DNA of 64,000 nt, taken from NCBI RefSeq assembly GCF_949987535.1, contig NC_080081.1, positions 52,524,153-52,588,152 of the forward strand. The letters are read 5' to 3'. The notes under the pieces are model-generated. The model searched no databases, was not told where the DNA came from, and worked only from the letters and a program-made list of their open reading frames with translations. Source of the DNA: Balaenoptera acutorostrata. Its lineage: Eukaryota > Chordata > Mammalia > Artiodactyla > Balaenopteridae. Shown piece after piece: positions 49,797 through 61,434 of the stretch; the stretch's first letter is position 1; each line of letters begins with the position of its first letter. The translations under genes and the position numbers were made by a program.

Positions 49797-50130
49797 GAAA
49801 AAAATGGAAAGAAAGAAAGAAAGAGGATAAAATAAAATAAAATAAAGTTATTATAATAAAAAATAAGAAAAAAATATTATTAAGAGTAAATGTATTCAAA
49901 AAAAGTTGTTTTAATTTTTAAAAATAGATTTAATAAGTTTTTATAATAAAAAATAAGAAAAAAATTAAGAAAAATATTTATTTAGAAAAAAAATTTAATT
50001 TTTTAAAATAAAAAATATGAAAAAACTTATGAATTTTTTTTTAATTTCTAAAAATAGAAAATAAGGAAAAATTATTAAGAAAACATTTATTAGGAAAAAA
50101 ATAATAAGTAAAAAAACAAACAAAAAAAAA
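49797..50130. repeat. A-rich minisatellite inside L1 5' UTR
   Basis: Plus strand: GAAAGAAAGAAAG and AAAATAAAATAAAATAAAG, then repeated AATAAAAAATAAGAAAAAA-like units with variable spacing. The sense-strand equivalent in the 60-kb L1 is longer (61,435-61,945). Confidence 0.85.
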
Positions 50131-51380
50131 CGGACAGAACTAACCCTAGGACTAATGGTGAAAGCAAAGCTATACAGACAAAATCTCACCCAGATGCATA
50201 CACATATACACTCAAAAAAAGGAAAAGGGGAAAAATTAATATGTCTTGCTCCCAATGTTTGCCTCTTGAATTTGGGATGATTCGTTGTCTATTCAGGTAT
50301 TCAACAGATGCAGGCACATCAAGTTTTTTGTGGAGCTTTAATCCGCTTCTTCTGAGGCTGCTGGGAGAGATTTCCCTTTCTCTTCTTTGTTCACTCAGCT
50401 CTGGGGGTTCAACTTTGGATTTGGACCCGCCTCTGCGTGTAGGTCGCCTGAGGGCATCCATTCCCCGCCCAGATAGAAGAGGGTTAAAGGAGCAGCTGCT
50501 TCGGGGGCTCTGGCTCACTTAGGCCGGGGGGAGGGAGGGGTAAGGATGCGGGATGACCCTGCGGCGGCAGAGGCCGGTGTGACGTTGCAGCAGCCTGAGG
50601 CGCACCATGCGTTCTGCCAGGGAAGTTGTCCCCGTATCACGGGACCCTGGCTGCAGTGAGCTGCACTGGCTCCCCGGGAGGGGCGGTGTGGAGAGTGACC
50701 TGTGCTCACACACAGGCTTCTTGGTGGTGGCAGCAGCCACCTTAGCATCTCATGCCCATCTCTGGGGTCCGCGCTGATAGCTGCAGCTCGTGCCCATCTC
50801 CAGAGCTCGCCCAGGTGGCGCTCTGAATCCCCTCTCCTTGCATGCCACGAAACAAAGAGGCAAGAAAAAGTCTCTTGCCTCTTCGGCAGCTGCAGACTTT
50901 TTCCCGGACTCCCTCCGGGCTAGCACCGAATCCCAAGCCTCAGCTCCCAGCCCCCGCCCACCCCGGCGGCTGAGCAGACAAGCCTCTCGGGCTGGTGAGT
51001 GCTACTCAGCACCGATCCTCCGTGCGGGAATCTCTCTGCTTTGCCCTCTGCACCCCTGTGGCTGCGCTCTCCTCCGTGGCTCCGAAGCTTCCCCCCTCTG
51101 CCACCCACTGTCTCTGCCCACGAAGGGACTTCCCAGTGTGTGGAAACCTTTCCTCCTTCACAGCTCCCTCCCACTTGTGCAGGTCCTGTCCCTATTCTTT
51201 TGTCTCTGTTTTTTCTTTTTTCTTTTGCCCTACCCAGGTACATGGGGATTTTATTGCCTTTTGAGAGGTCTGACGTTTTCTGCCAGCGTTCAGTGGGTGT
51301 TCTGTAGGAGCAGTTCCACGTGTAGATATATTTCTACTGTATCTGTGGGAAGGAAGGTGATCTCCGCGTCTTACTCTTCC

Positions 51381-51389
51381 GCCATCTTG
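51381..51389 (-). promoter_or_regulatory. CAAGATGGC, YY1-type site at L1 5' end
   Basis: Minus-strand CAAGATGGC about 11 bases from the first base of the element, the same placement as in the other two L1s with a 5' end. Confidence 0.65.
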
Positions 51390-51411
51390 CCCCTCCTCCT
51401 TTAAAGTTTTC

Positions 51412-52311
51412 AAAGTCATTGAAGTTATTCTTTATGAAGTAAAAAGTGATATAGAAATGGAAACCAAAAAATCAAAATTAAATGTTCCGAAATCTCATCA
51501 ATTAGTTTTACAAAAATACACAAATATAAATGATTTTTTAATTTTTTTTTCTCACTCTGCCAGAGTATTTCAGGAATCTTTCCCTTGGGCAGAGCCATTT
51601 TTGACACTAACAATATGAGTGTTCTTTATATTTCTGAATAAAGTAAAGAATAATTAATTGTGCTTTTTTTTTTAATTTCTAAAATATGCTACAACAAGGC
51701 TCTAAACATCCAATAAGAGAAGGATACATGTAATGTCCTGCCACATTTCTATGGTAATTCTCTCAGTTCAAGAGTTATCTGTCTTTATTCTTCACTGTTT
51801 TATTACAGAATGAAATTGGCTGTTATAAATGACTGCTAAGTTAAGGAAGTTGTGATTGGGTGTGTTATCATCATGGCCCAAAATTTCTGTTCCTGAGTAC
51901 ACCATAAAAGAAGCAGAAAACATCCTTTGAACTGTAGACCTTGGCTAGTGTTGAGAAAGTGAAGTTTCAGAGGTATTTAAACTCATGAATGGAAATTCAC
52001 CTCATCAGCAGAGAAGTGGATAAGCACTGACTGTTGTCCTGGATAGAGTAAAATGTGAAGAAAAGGACATTCTTTGACTGGTTTCTGTGACTTGGTGTCC
52101 TTCCTCAAACTTTCATGAGCTAAGTACCATACAAGCTGGAGAGGAAAACCACCCTCCTTTTGGCAACATCCTGAAACTCCCACAATAAAACTGCTTTTTC
52201 CTTCAAACACATTTTAGAGAAAATTTCTGTAAAGAACCTTGCAAAAAACTTATTCAAACCTGTAACTTTGTAGAGGAGGACCTTAAGCTCTAATTAATGG
52301 GTTGCTTACGT
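51412..52311. other. Single-copy sequence, nothing firmly recognised
   Basis: CACAATAAAACTGC near 52,181 could be a polyadenylation signal of an undefined old LTR or transcript, but no other support is visible. The 51,983-52,210 reverse frame has no domain. Confidence 0.35.
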
Positions 52312-52324
52312 AAACTGAGTTGTT

Positions 52325-53454
52325 TCCTTAGCTGTGCAAAAATTTTTAAGTTTAATTAAGTCCTATTTGTTTATTTTTGTTTTTATGGACAAGACAAAAA
52401 GACAACCCTCAGAAAGGTAGAAAATATTTACAAATGAAACAATGGACAAAGGATTAATCTCCAAAATATGCAAACAGCCCATGCAGCTCAATATCCAAAA
52501 AAAAACAACCTAATCCAAAAATGGGCAGAAGACCTAAATAGACATTTCCCCAAAGAAGACATACAAATGGGCAAGAGGCACATGAAAAGATGATTATTAG
52601 AGAAATGCAAATCAAAACTACAATGAGGTATCACTTCACACCAGTCAGAATGGCCATCATCAAAAAATCTACAAACAGTAAATGCTGGAGAGGGTGTGGA
52701 GAAAAGAGGACCCTCTTGCACTGCTGGTGGGAATGTAAATTGATACAGACACCATGGAGAACAGTATGGAGGTTCCTTAAAAAACTAAAAACCGAACTAC
52801 CATATGGCCTAGCAATCCCACTCTTGGGCCTACATCTAGAGAAAAACATAATTCAAAAAGACACATTCACATCAGTGTTCAGTGCAGCACTATTTAAAAT
52901 AGCCAGGTCATGGAAACAACCTAAATGTCCATTGACAAAGGAATGGATAAAGAAGTTGCAGTACATATATATAATGGAATATTACTCAGCCATGAAAAGG
53001 AATGAAATTTGGTCATTTGTAGAGATGTGGATGGACCTAGAGTCTGTCATACAGAGTGAAGTAAGTTGGAAGGAGAAAAACAAATTCATATATTAATGCA
53101 TATATGTGGAATCTAGAAAAATAGTACAGATGAACCTATTTCCAGGGCAGGAATAGAGATGCAGATGTAGAGAATGGAAGTGTGGACACAACAGGGGAAG
53201 GGGAGGGTGTGATGAATTGGGAGATTAAGTTTGACATAAATACACTACTATGTGTAAAATAGATAGCTAGTGGGAACCTGCGGTATAGCACAGGGAGCTC
53301 AGCTCGGTGCTCTGTGATGACCTAAATGGGTGGGATACAGGGGATGAGAGGGAGGTCCAAGAGGGAGTGGATATATGTATACATATAGCTGATTCACTTT
53401 GTTGTACAGCAGAAACTAACACAACATTGTAAAGCTATTATACTCCAATAAAAA
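52325..53454 (+). mobile_element. 5'-truncated L1 with inverted 5' end (twin priming)
   Basis: 52,387-53,454 is forward L1 (ORF2 C-terminus and 3' UTR, ending CCAATAAAAA). The 62 bp just before it, 52,325-52,386, are L1 in the opposite direction (TTTCCTTAGCTGTGCAAAA is antisense to the normal TTTTGCACAGCAAAGGAAA) and correspond to the L1 segment immediately upstream of the forward part. AAACTGAGTTGTT (52,312-52,324) and AAAGTGAGTTATT (53,455-53,467) flank it, equal at 11 of 13 bases. The frame 52,590-53,096 is the decayed ORF2 end. Confidence 0.9.
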
Positions 53455-53467
53455 AAGTGAGTTATTC

Positions 53468-55888
53468 TTTGTCAAGACTGAAATCCAAATCATTTGTTTA
53501 TTTTTTAAATTAGATCATTTTGCATTTATATCAATTTCGTTGCCATTTAAATGTTTTCATACATACCTCTGCATATAGTATGATATTCACAACAACCTGT
53601 TACATGAGAAAAGAATCATGATTTTGTATCTCTACTACATCAGCACAGATACTAAACCTCAGAAAGGTGCAGTATATTTGTCGCTCTAAAGAAATTTAGG
53701 GTTTATTTTCAGATATCTTCAAATACAGTTAACACTTCATAAAGTTTCCCCAAATGTCCAATTCACCAAGACAATATGACTCAGAAACTAAACTGAATTC
53801 TGAGAAAAAACTTAAGGTTTTTATTTGTGAAAAGTTTAACCTTGCCAATAACAGTACAAGAAATGTCATTTTTCATCTGACTTCAGCCAGTTTCTTATGG
53901 ATCTTCCTGGAACTGCTCCATTCTCTTTGCCATGGAACTGAGAAAATTGAAGCTATTCATCAATCCCAAAGTGTAGCATGCTAGGGTGTGAAACTTTCAG
54001 TGAATTTATTTTGACCTTGTTTTCTTTGGTGATTTAACATATGTGAAATACACCTAGCTGGTGAAGACTTCAAGGTTATTCTCAGAAAAAAAAAAAAAAA
54101 AAAAAAAAGGTGTGAACTAATATTGATTGATCATCTCTATTTAAATTTGAGAAATTATAAATCTAATGACAAATTAATGTCCTTTAATGGCATGAGCTAT
54201 TGTGAGAAACAATGTTTGTGTAAAAAAAAGTGGTAAGGTTTATTTATTCCTCTATTTCCAATTACCAATCCTTTTATTCTTTTGTGTATATAGTCAATTA
54301 TAATATTGTATTCTGTCAAATGAACTTGTGAGTAAGAATATGTTTAAATGAATCCATTAATACTACTGGTAACTAATCTGAAAATAGGTGAGTAAAATCA
54401 CCTCTATTTATGGAATCAACATACATCTCAGAATTCACCCATTATCATCTTTTGGCAAGGTGATCTATTTGAACTCCACATCTTAAATTCTGAGAGTCCT
54501 AGAACCAATCCTTATATGAACTAATTGAGTGTGCTTAGACAAAAAATAAAATAACACCTAATTTTTATTGACCAGTATTGGGGCAGTAAAATTATTGAAT
54601 GTAATAAGCATACCAAATCAATGATTTAACAAGTTGTATATATTATATTAAAATGTTGACCGGCAAGGAGATTTTTTTTTTTTCTTTTGTTGAAAGAATC
54701 CTGACAAAACATTTGCACAAACATGGAGAAAAATTGCTTCACAGTCTCTCACCTCCCATAAATATTCTTTAACCTTGGAATAACTTTCTTCATACAAAAT
54801 GATGGAAGTGTTTTAATAGCTGATTAAGGCTGTTTTCCCACTTATCTTTAAAGGTATTTTTTCCTGTTGTTTCTTTCTTTTTGTTTGTACTTTACCAAAA
54901 AAAAATCATTGCATGAGATTAAAAAGGCACTTAGCATTTTAAGTGTTATGGTTATACACTGTTGAATGTTCAGGGCCATATTTTTGTTTTACATAAAATT
55001 TAACCTACAGAATATGACCCTTAGATAAAACGAAGCTAAGAGAATACAAAAGAGGTATATCCTTTCCAGCACAGAAATTGTAAGTCACTTTTCATGAAAT
55101 ATGACAACTGATGATACATTTTGGAAGTTTAATTCTGTCTTATATTTCTGAATAGGACTTTATTTTCCATGGTAAGATAGATTAATTAAATTCATGATAG
55201 CTGAATAGATGGTTGGATGGTATTCGATTAAGTGAGGTAATTATTTTTTTTTAATTTATTTTTTGTAGAGGTGTAAAATAATTAATTTTAAAATAAATAA
55301 TTTTCAAATGTTACACATCGATTTTCTTTACAAAAGTTTTTGATGAAAAGATTTATTTTAATACAAATCAAAATTTCCAAATTAATACAGTTAACAGGTA
55401 ATAGATTTAAATATTTTTTTTTCATTTCCTCTAAAGTGAAATACTCTAAAAGTATAAGTACAAAATGATATTACTAAAGTTAAATGTTCAGTACAATATA
55501 AAAACCATTCCCTGTCGAATGTTACCATCACTGTATTGAAGTGATTTCTCTGAAATCTTTGCTTTGAGTTCAGTGACTCAAACTGATAAGCTTCATGAAT
55601 TTGTCAGAAAATATTTTGCATTTTTGCCTTCAAACTAGCAGGTTCCAAGTATTTAACAATTTTATCTGTAAACTCTGACTATGAATCAAAAATTGTAATT
55701 TTTCAGACTTACAATAAAACCTTCAGTTCACTCTCAGTGATTTCAGTATGTTTTTTAAATTTGGCATAAGGATATGTTATAAAAATAATTTGCATTCTCT
55801 AAAAATGCCCAAATAGAAATGTTATTTTTACTTCAATGTAACATCACTTCAACATATGGTTCATAAATCAAGTTTTATTTATTTAACA
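53468..55888. other. Single-copy AT-rich sequence with an A23 run
   Basis: An uninterrupted run of about 23 As lies at 54,086-54,108; no flanking duplication was found, so I cannot tie it to a retroposed sequence. No gene seen. Confidence 0.4.
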
Positions 55889-55893
55889 TATAC

Positions 55894-56659
55894 TGTTATC
55901 CCTGAATATTATTGTATGAAAAGAAGTAATCTTTGTAGGCATTTCCAAATATGTGTCTATGAAACAGATCAAGACCCTATGGGCCTGCCCAGGACAGAAC
56001 CCCCTCCTCCCATGTCCTCTGCCTGCCTTTATCTGTAGGAAAACTTGAGTCGAAGAATAAATTTAATCAGAGAAGTGAGAAAATGCAGAAGCAAAGGAAA
56101 ACAGTCAAACAAGGCCAAATGAAAATAGTTTAGCCATTAAATAAAGTCAAAAACCTTTATTTCCTCCTCAAAGGCTATAGATAATATTCTGAGCCATATC
56201 CTGTGAGCTGTTTTGTCGATACTGAAACCCTCACTAGGTGGAAGAAGTTAACTATCAATACATGATGACCAAACTGTAGCCATGACATAAGCTGTCACAA
56301 TTCTGAGAACTGGCCTCAAAGAAATGGGAACAAACCGACCCTGGAACTGAAGATTAACTATACTCCAAGCAATAAGATGATGCTGTTCAGACCACTGCAT
56401 GGCCAATTTCAAGATGACTGTCAGAGCTGACTGTGCTATTGCTGCATGGAGCCCCCTCTCTCCGCCTACACAACTGTGAAACTCCCCTTTAAAAGCTCTT
56501 GCCCGCTGATTGTCAGTGAGGAGTTGACCTTTGGACGTAAGTCTGCGTTCTTTCCTGGCTGCTGACCTCCAGAATAAAACAAATTTTCCTTTCCACCAAT
56601 CTTGCCTCTCGAGTATTGTTTTTTCAGTGCTGAGCAGTTGGACCTGAGTTTCGGTAGCA
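55894..56659 (+). mobile_element. Solo ERV LTR with 5-bp duplications
   Basis: Starts TGTTATCCCTG and ends TTTCGGTAGCA; TATAC lies directly outside both ends (55,889-55,893 and 56,660-56,664). Near the 3' end are a TTTAAAAGC TATA-like element (about 56,489), the signal CCAGAATAAAACAAA (about 56,570), and the R/U5-like TTGCCTCTCGAGTATTG and GACCTGAGTTTCGG. These are promoter, poly(A) site and U5 in the right order. No internal retroviral sequence is present. Confidence 0.85.
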
Positions 56660-56664
56660 TATAC

Positions 56665-57234
56665 TCAAGATCAAGTTATGGAATCTACAAGTTATCATAA
56701 TGGCTAAAATAGAAAAGAAAAGACCTAGGTGATAGGGAAATAACTTTTTAAAGGAAAAATTATTGATCACACAGAAGACAATTTGAACAGTCTTCAATCA
56801 TGTCTACAGATCACTTACTACAGATAAGGTGCACGGTCAAGTTGTAAAACACTAATACAGTCTTACAAATTACAAAATGTATAGGTCTTTGAAATATGTT
56901 ATTTACCATCTAGAACAGGTACAAGATTTTCTTATCAGGAAGGTCTTAATATCATTATTCTACATCTCCATCCTCTTCACACATTTTTAATTGTTATACC
57001 TTGAAGAAAACAAAGCGTCAAATTCAGTTAAGAACTACATGAAAATACGAAACATGAAAGAGAAAATGCAGGAATTGGCAGGTTAGTTAAGATAGATTCA
57101 GTTTGAAAGAGCACTATAATTTGTGTGCCTCCATTTTCCAATAATCTACAATACATTTGCTGTAACAAATATAGTCTGTTTAAGGTAAATTGGCTACTGA
57201 GTGGGAGTACTATTCCTCAACTTCTTTCAGGGTT
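56665..57234. other. Single-copy sequence, nothing recognised
   Basis: No frame, repeat or RNA gene seen by eye. Confidence 0.35.
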
Positions 57235-57530
57235 AGGAAAAGAAGCTAAAGGTGACAATGGAATAGCAACAATAGCTGGATAAGGTCTGGAGGCAGGAAA
57301 GTGTCTGGCTTGTTTGCAGAGCTGTGTGTGAGTCTAGCTCACTTAGACCACATGGTGCATTGTATAGGTGGTAGACCAGGCTGTGAGAGGTATGGAAGGG
57401 CAGGCTAAGGAGTTGGTGTTTATTTTGTTGGCAATGAAAGGAGATAATGGAAGTTTTTAAGCAAAGGAATGAATGATGAGACCAATCCAAATTGTAAAAG
57501 AACACTGATGGGGTGGTGGATGGCAGATTA
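57235..57530 (-). mobile_element. L2 LINE remnant, reverse strand
   Basis: GGCAATGAAAGGAGATAATGG followed by AGTTTTTAAGCAAAGGAATG is the antisense of the L2 segment CATTCCCCTGCTTAAAA(CC) near the ORF2 C-terminus, and CTGGCTTGTTTGCAGAGCTG precedes it in the expected order. The 90-codon reverse frame here is L2-derived. Confidence 0.55.
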
Positions 57531-57667
57531 GTGTAAGAAACACTTCTATTCCTTTTAGCATAAGGGTAGATAAAGAAGCTATAGAAAATGTCCTAAAATT
57601 ATGACTTTTGTGTAAATATTATGCAATACATATGTTAGATGATGTAACAGATGTGCATGCATAACAT

Positions 57668-57735
57668 GGCTATATATTTATATATATTTATATGTACTAC
57701 ACACACACATACACACTCACACACACACACACACT
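57668..57735. repeat. TATA / (CA)n microsatellite
   Basis: TATATATTTATATATATTTATATG followed by interrupted CA units. Confidence 0.9.
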
Positions 57736-59495
57736 ATTGGTAGAGTATCAAGATTAGAATTTTACAAAAGCAGTCATCATCTCCTAATTTTTAAAAGTTT
57801 CAAATTTTTGTTTAACTGATTTGATTTTCTTAATTAGGAAATAAAACATAAAATGTTTCCATTGTGAGCTTTCATTACATATTATATTATATATTATCAT
57901 ATCATATTATATAGTTGTTTTTCTCTTTTAGGAGGTGCTATCAGGCTTACTTGGAGGTACTAAAAAGAGAATGCAGAAAATAAATAAGTATTTGAAATAG
58001 GGATGTTTGCAAAAAGGGACATAATGGGAAGTAAGAAAGAGATAACTAAATAAATACAATTATATGTATATATTATGTACAGAATTTCTAAAACTGCATT
58101 TTTTTTACTTAAAAATTAATGTTAAGGAAAACTGACACCGTATAGATACAAGCATCAAAGTGGACACTATTAAAGGATTACTGTTGTTTAAATTTTATCT
58201 CACTATATTAAGCTATATTGATTTACAGTAATGGAAGTAGATAATGGCAAAGAATTGAACAATTAATTGATTGAATCATGATCATTTGTAGTCCTTTGTG
58301 TTTCGTCTAGAGCATTAGATGGTAACAATGTTTGATGAAGGTTCACTCAAATTGTTTAAGAGGTAATAAGCAAGAATAATTTGGAACTTTAAATATGTAT
58401 ATGTATATTTTGCATTCAATAAATGGTAAATATTATACTGGCTACAGAATATAAGGCAATTGGTGGAATTCAGTTCATCTTTACAATGATTATGTATTCT
58501 AGTTATTGAGACATTTGTTTTCAAGTGACTACATATAATATGCAGCGGTATAGCTAGTCGATAAAGTATTGAAATATTTCCTCAGCAATTTTGATAAACA
58601 GCCACTTCCTCAAGTCCCCTGAGGGACCCATCACTACTTTCCCTATACCATCCACCTTCTGAAAAGGGTCTTAATAAGAAGGATATAAAAAACGTACTCC
58701 AGTTCTGGTGTCCAACTTCCTCACATGTTGAAAGACTCATTTCTTGAAAGAGTAAATGAATAGCAAACAGATAAGGCCTGAGGTGGGAACAAATTTCTAC
58801 ATTTGAAGAAGAGCAAGGCCACCCACACTGATGAACAGTGAGCCAGGAAATAGTGCACAGAGAGACCCAAGGTGGAGACTAATGGTGTAGCTCACTCAGG
58901 ACCTCTTGGGACAGGGCGAGGTGTTGTGATTTTGTCACATGTTAAATAAAAAGGCAATGGAATGTGTAAATGAGAAAAAGGACAAGACTGGTTTTAACGT
59001 TTTAAAAATATTATACAACTGTTCTGTAGAAAATGGACAAGAAGTTTCTCATTATAAATTATTTTCTAGACATGTAAGTTTTGAAAAATTTAAGACCAAT
59101 TGTATGATTAACTTCCATCTGAAATAGTAGATTGCCCAAATATTTAACAGTCACACAATGACTAGAGACACTCTTGATTTGCAAGTATAGTTTGGACAGC
59201 AAAAATTATTATATTAGATTGGGACCTTATGCTTAGAAAATATATTATGAATGTTAATCATAATGTAAAATAGTACCATCCCTCACTAGAATCCTGTCCA
59301 CTTATCAGACCTGGTGATTTCTCATGCACAGAAAATGTTTCTCTCACTTTTTATTTACTTAATTGCACAAATGGATTTCAAAGCCAGATGGCTACACAGA
59401 TGAAGCAAATTATAGTAAAGAATGAAGTGTGCTCAATGTAAAATAATGAATAATGATGGGGGTAAATTGCCTGTTTATGACCATGAAAAAATATC
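57736..59495. other. Single-copy AT-rich sequence, nothing recognised
   Basis: Small palindromic TATTATATTATATATTATC motifs near 57,879-57,910. The frames at 58,315-58,524 and 58,939-59,127 have no domain. Confidence 0.4.
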
Positions 59496-59508
59496 CAAAC
59501 ATACTTTT

Positions 59509-59575
59509 TTTTTTTTTTTTTTTTTTGGTCTGAGAAAGTCTTTAAAAAAAAAAAAAGTGAGGTAAAAAAAATAAA
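59509..59575 (-). mobile_element. Very short poly(A)-tailed retroinsertion
   Basis: CAAACATACTTTT occurs at 59,496-59,508 and again at 59,576-59,588, the second copy followed by AA, which is an exact TTTT/AA endonuclease site. Between them lie a T run and 49 bp of other sequence; on the minus strand this reads as a 49-nt body ending CTTTCTCAGACC followed by about 18 As. The body is not recognised. It fits L1-machinery integration of a tiny RNA fragment. Confidence 0.8.
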
Positions 59576-59599
59576 CAAACATACTTTTAACACATAATA

Positions 59600-60105
59600 G
59601 AGGACAAAGAAAATAAATTTGTGTGCAATTTCACAAATTTGTAATAGTATATTCACAATGATGACTGTCTGTCATCAGGGGGAAATGTCTGTCCCCCTGG
59701 TTTCTTAAATGGAACTGAACAATGCTTTAGGAAAGCTCTTCAAAGGAAGGTTTCAGCTACTGAATATGAACAGGTGATGACTTTCAAGAAGTTCATCTGA
59801 TATCAGTGAAGAAACCATATACACACAACCTTAGAGAATTTTATGGCAGGGAGGAACCGTTATGATGATTGAGTTCAAACCCTTTAGTTTTCAGACAAAG
59901 AGACTAAAGATTTATGTCTCAGTATTCTCTATAATATGCAATTTTCATTTGGTTTTCATAGGAATCATAACATCTGAAAAAGCAGAGGATACTTCTAGTA
60001 AATATAAATGGAAGAAAGTAGTTTTCAAATAAAACATGAAATTATATTTAGGAATTAAATTCCAGGAAGAAATCTATTTAGTATCTGTGCTAAAATTCAC
60101 AAGAC
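59600..60105. other. Unique sequence, possible MIR relic
   Basis: AGGAACCGTTATGATGATTGAG and CAGACAAAGAGACTAAAG near 59,850-59,910 weakly resemble a MIR-type core. Nothing else is recognised up to the L1 start. Confidence 0.35.
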
Positions 60106-60116
60106 CTGGGTCTGGG

Positions 60117-60125
60117 CAAGATGGC
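60117..60125 (+). promoter_or_regulatory. CAAGATGGC, YY1-type site at L1 5' end
   Basis: Same core and position as the sites at 24,163 and 51,381; function inferred from human L1. Confidence 0.65.
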
Positions 60126-61434
60126 AGAAGAGTAAGATGCGGAGATCACCTTCCTCCCCACAGATACATCAGAAATACATCTACACATGGAACTGCTCCT
60201 ATAGAACACCCACTGAACGCTGGCAGAAGACCTCAGACCTCCCAAAAGGCAAGAAACTCCCCACGTACCTGGGTAGGGCAAAAGAAAAAAGAAACAAAGG
60301 GACAAAAGAATAGGGATGGGACCTGCACCAGTGGGAGGGAGCTGTGAAGGAGGAAAGGTCTCCACACACTAGGAAGCCCCTTTGCTGGCAGAGACTGCGG
60401 GTGGCAGAGGGGGGAAGCTTCGGAGCCACGGAGGAAAGCGCAGCCACAGGGGTGCAGAGGGCAAAGCAGAGAGATCCCCGCACAGAGGATCAGCACCGAG
60501 CCGCACTCACCAGCCGCAGCGGCTTGTCTGCTCACCCCCTGGGGCAGGAGGGAGCTGGGAGCTGAGGCTCGGGCTTCGGTCGGATCACAGGGAGAGGACA
60601 GGGGTTGGCGGCGTGAACACAGCCTGAAGGGGTTAGTGCACCACAGCTAGCCAGGAGGGAGTCCAGGAAAAGGTCTGGAGCTGCCGAAAAGGCAAGAGAC
60701 TTTTTCTTGTCTCTTTGTTTCCTGGTGCGTGAGGAGAGGGGATTCAGAGCACCCCCTAAACAAGCCCCAGAGACGGACGTGAGCCGCAGCTATCAGTGCG
60801 GACCCCAGAGATGGACATGAAACGCTAAGGCTGCTGCTGCCCCACCAAGAAACCTGTGTGCGAGCACAGGTCACTATCCACACCTCCCCTCCCGGGAGCC
60901 TGTGCAGCCCACCACTGCCAGCGTCCCGTGATCCAGGGACAACTTCCCCGGGAGAATGCATGGTGCGCCTCAGGCTGCTGCAACGTCACGCTGGCCTCTG
61001 CCGCTGCAGGCTCGCCCCGCATCCGTACCCACCCCTCCCCACCGCCTGAGTGAGCCAGAGCCCCTGAAGCAGCTGCTCCTTTAACCCCATCCTGTCTGAG
61101 CAAAGAACAGACGCCCTCAGGCGACCTACACGCAGAGGTGGGTCCAAATCCAAAGCTGAACCCTGCGAGCTGTGCTAACAAAGAGAAAGGGAAATTTCTT
61201 CCAGGAGGCTCAGAAGCTGCGGATTAAAGCTCCACAAACAACTTGAAGTACCTGCATCTGTTGAATACTTGAATAGACAATGAATCATCCCAAATTGAGG
61301 AGGTGGACTTTGGGAGCAGGATATACTATTTTTCCCCTTTTCCTCTTTTTGTGAGTGTGTATGTGTATGCTTCTGTGTGAGGTTTTGTCTGTATAGCTTT
61401 GCTTTCACCATTTGTCTTAGGGTTCGGTCCATCC

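Larger units (their letters stand above)
44100..51399 (-). mobile_element. Full-length L1, reverse strand, non-autonomous
   Basis: Read leftwards from 51,399: GGAGGAGGGGCAAGATGGCG 5' end, ~2.1-kb 5' UTR, ORF1 (49,280-48,387), 58-bp spacer, ORF2 (48,328-44,526), 3' UTR ending CAATAAAGATGTTAAAG, and a tail that has become (TTTC)n on the plus strand. Flanking TTTAAATTTTTC (44,088-44,099) and TTTAAAGTTTTC (51,400-51,411) match at 11 of 12 bases, giving a likely slightly mutated target duplication. ORF1 and ORF2 both carry breaks, and one catalytic residue of the endonuclease is changed. Confidence 0.93.
49281..51399 (-). promoter_or_regulatory. L1 5' UTR with GC-rich promoter half
   Basis: 50,400-51,399 is G+C- and CpG-rich, unlike the surrounding DNA, and matches the 60.1-61.3 kb region of the third L1 almost line by line. 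It should hold the internal RNA polymerase II promoter. The many overlapping frames here on both strands (for example 50,790-51,404) reflect GC-rich composition and are not genes. Confidence 0.8.

Noticed and set aside
50790..51404. A 204-codon GC-rich frame on the plus strand
   Set aside because: It is antisense to the L1 5' UTR; the homologous region at 60.1-61.2 kb gives different, unrelated frames. Proline/serine-rich chance translation of CpG-rich DNA.
54086..54108. An A23 run as the tail of a processed pseudogene
   Set aside because: No poly(A) signal at a fitting distance and no flanking duplication found.
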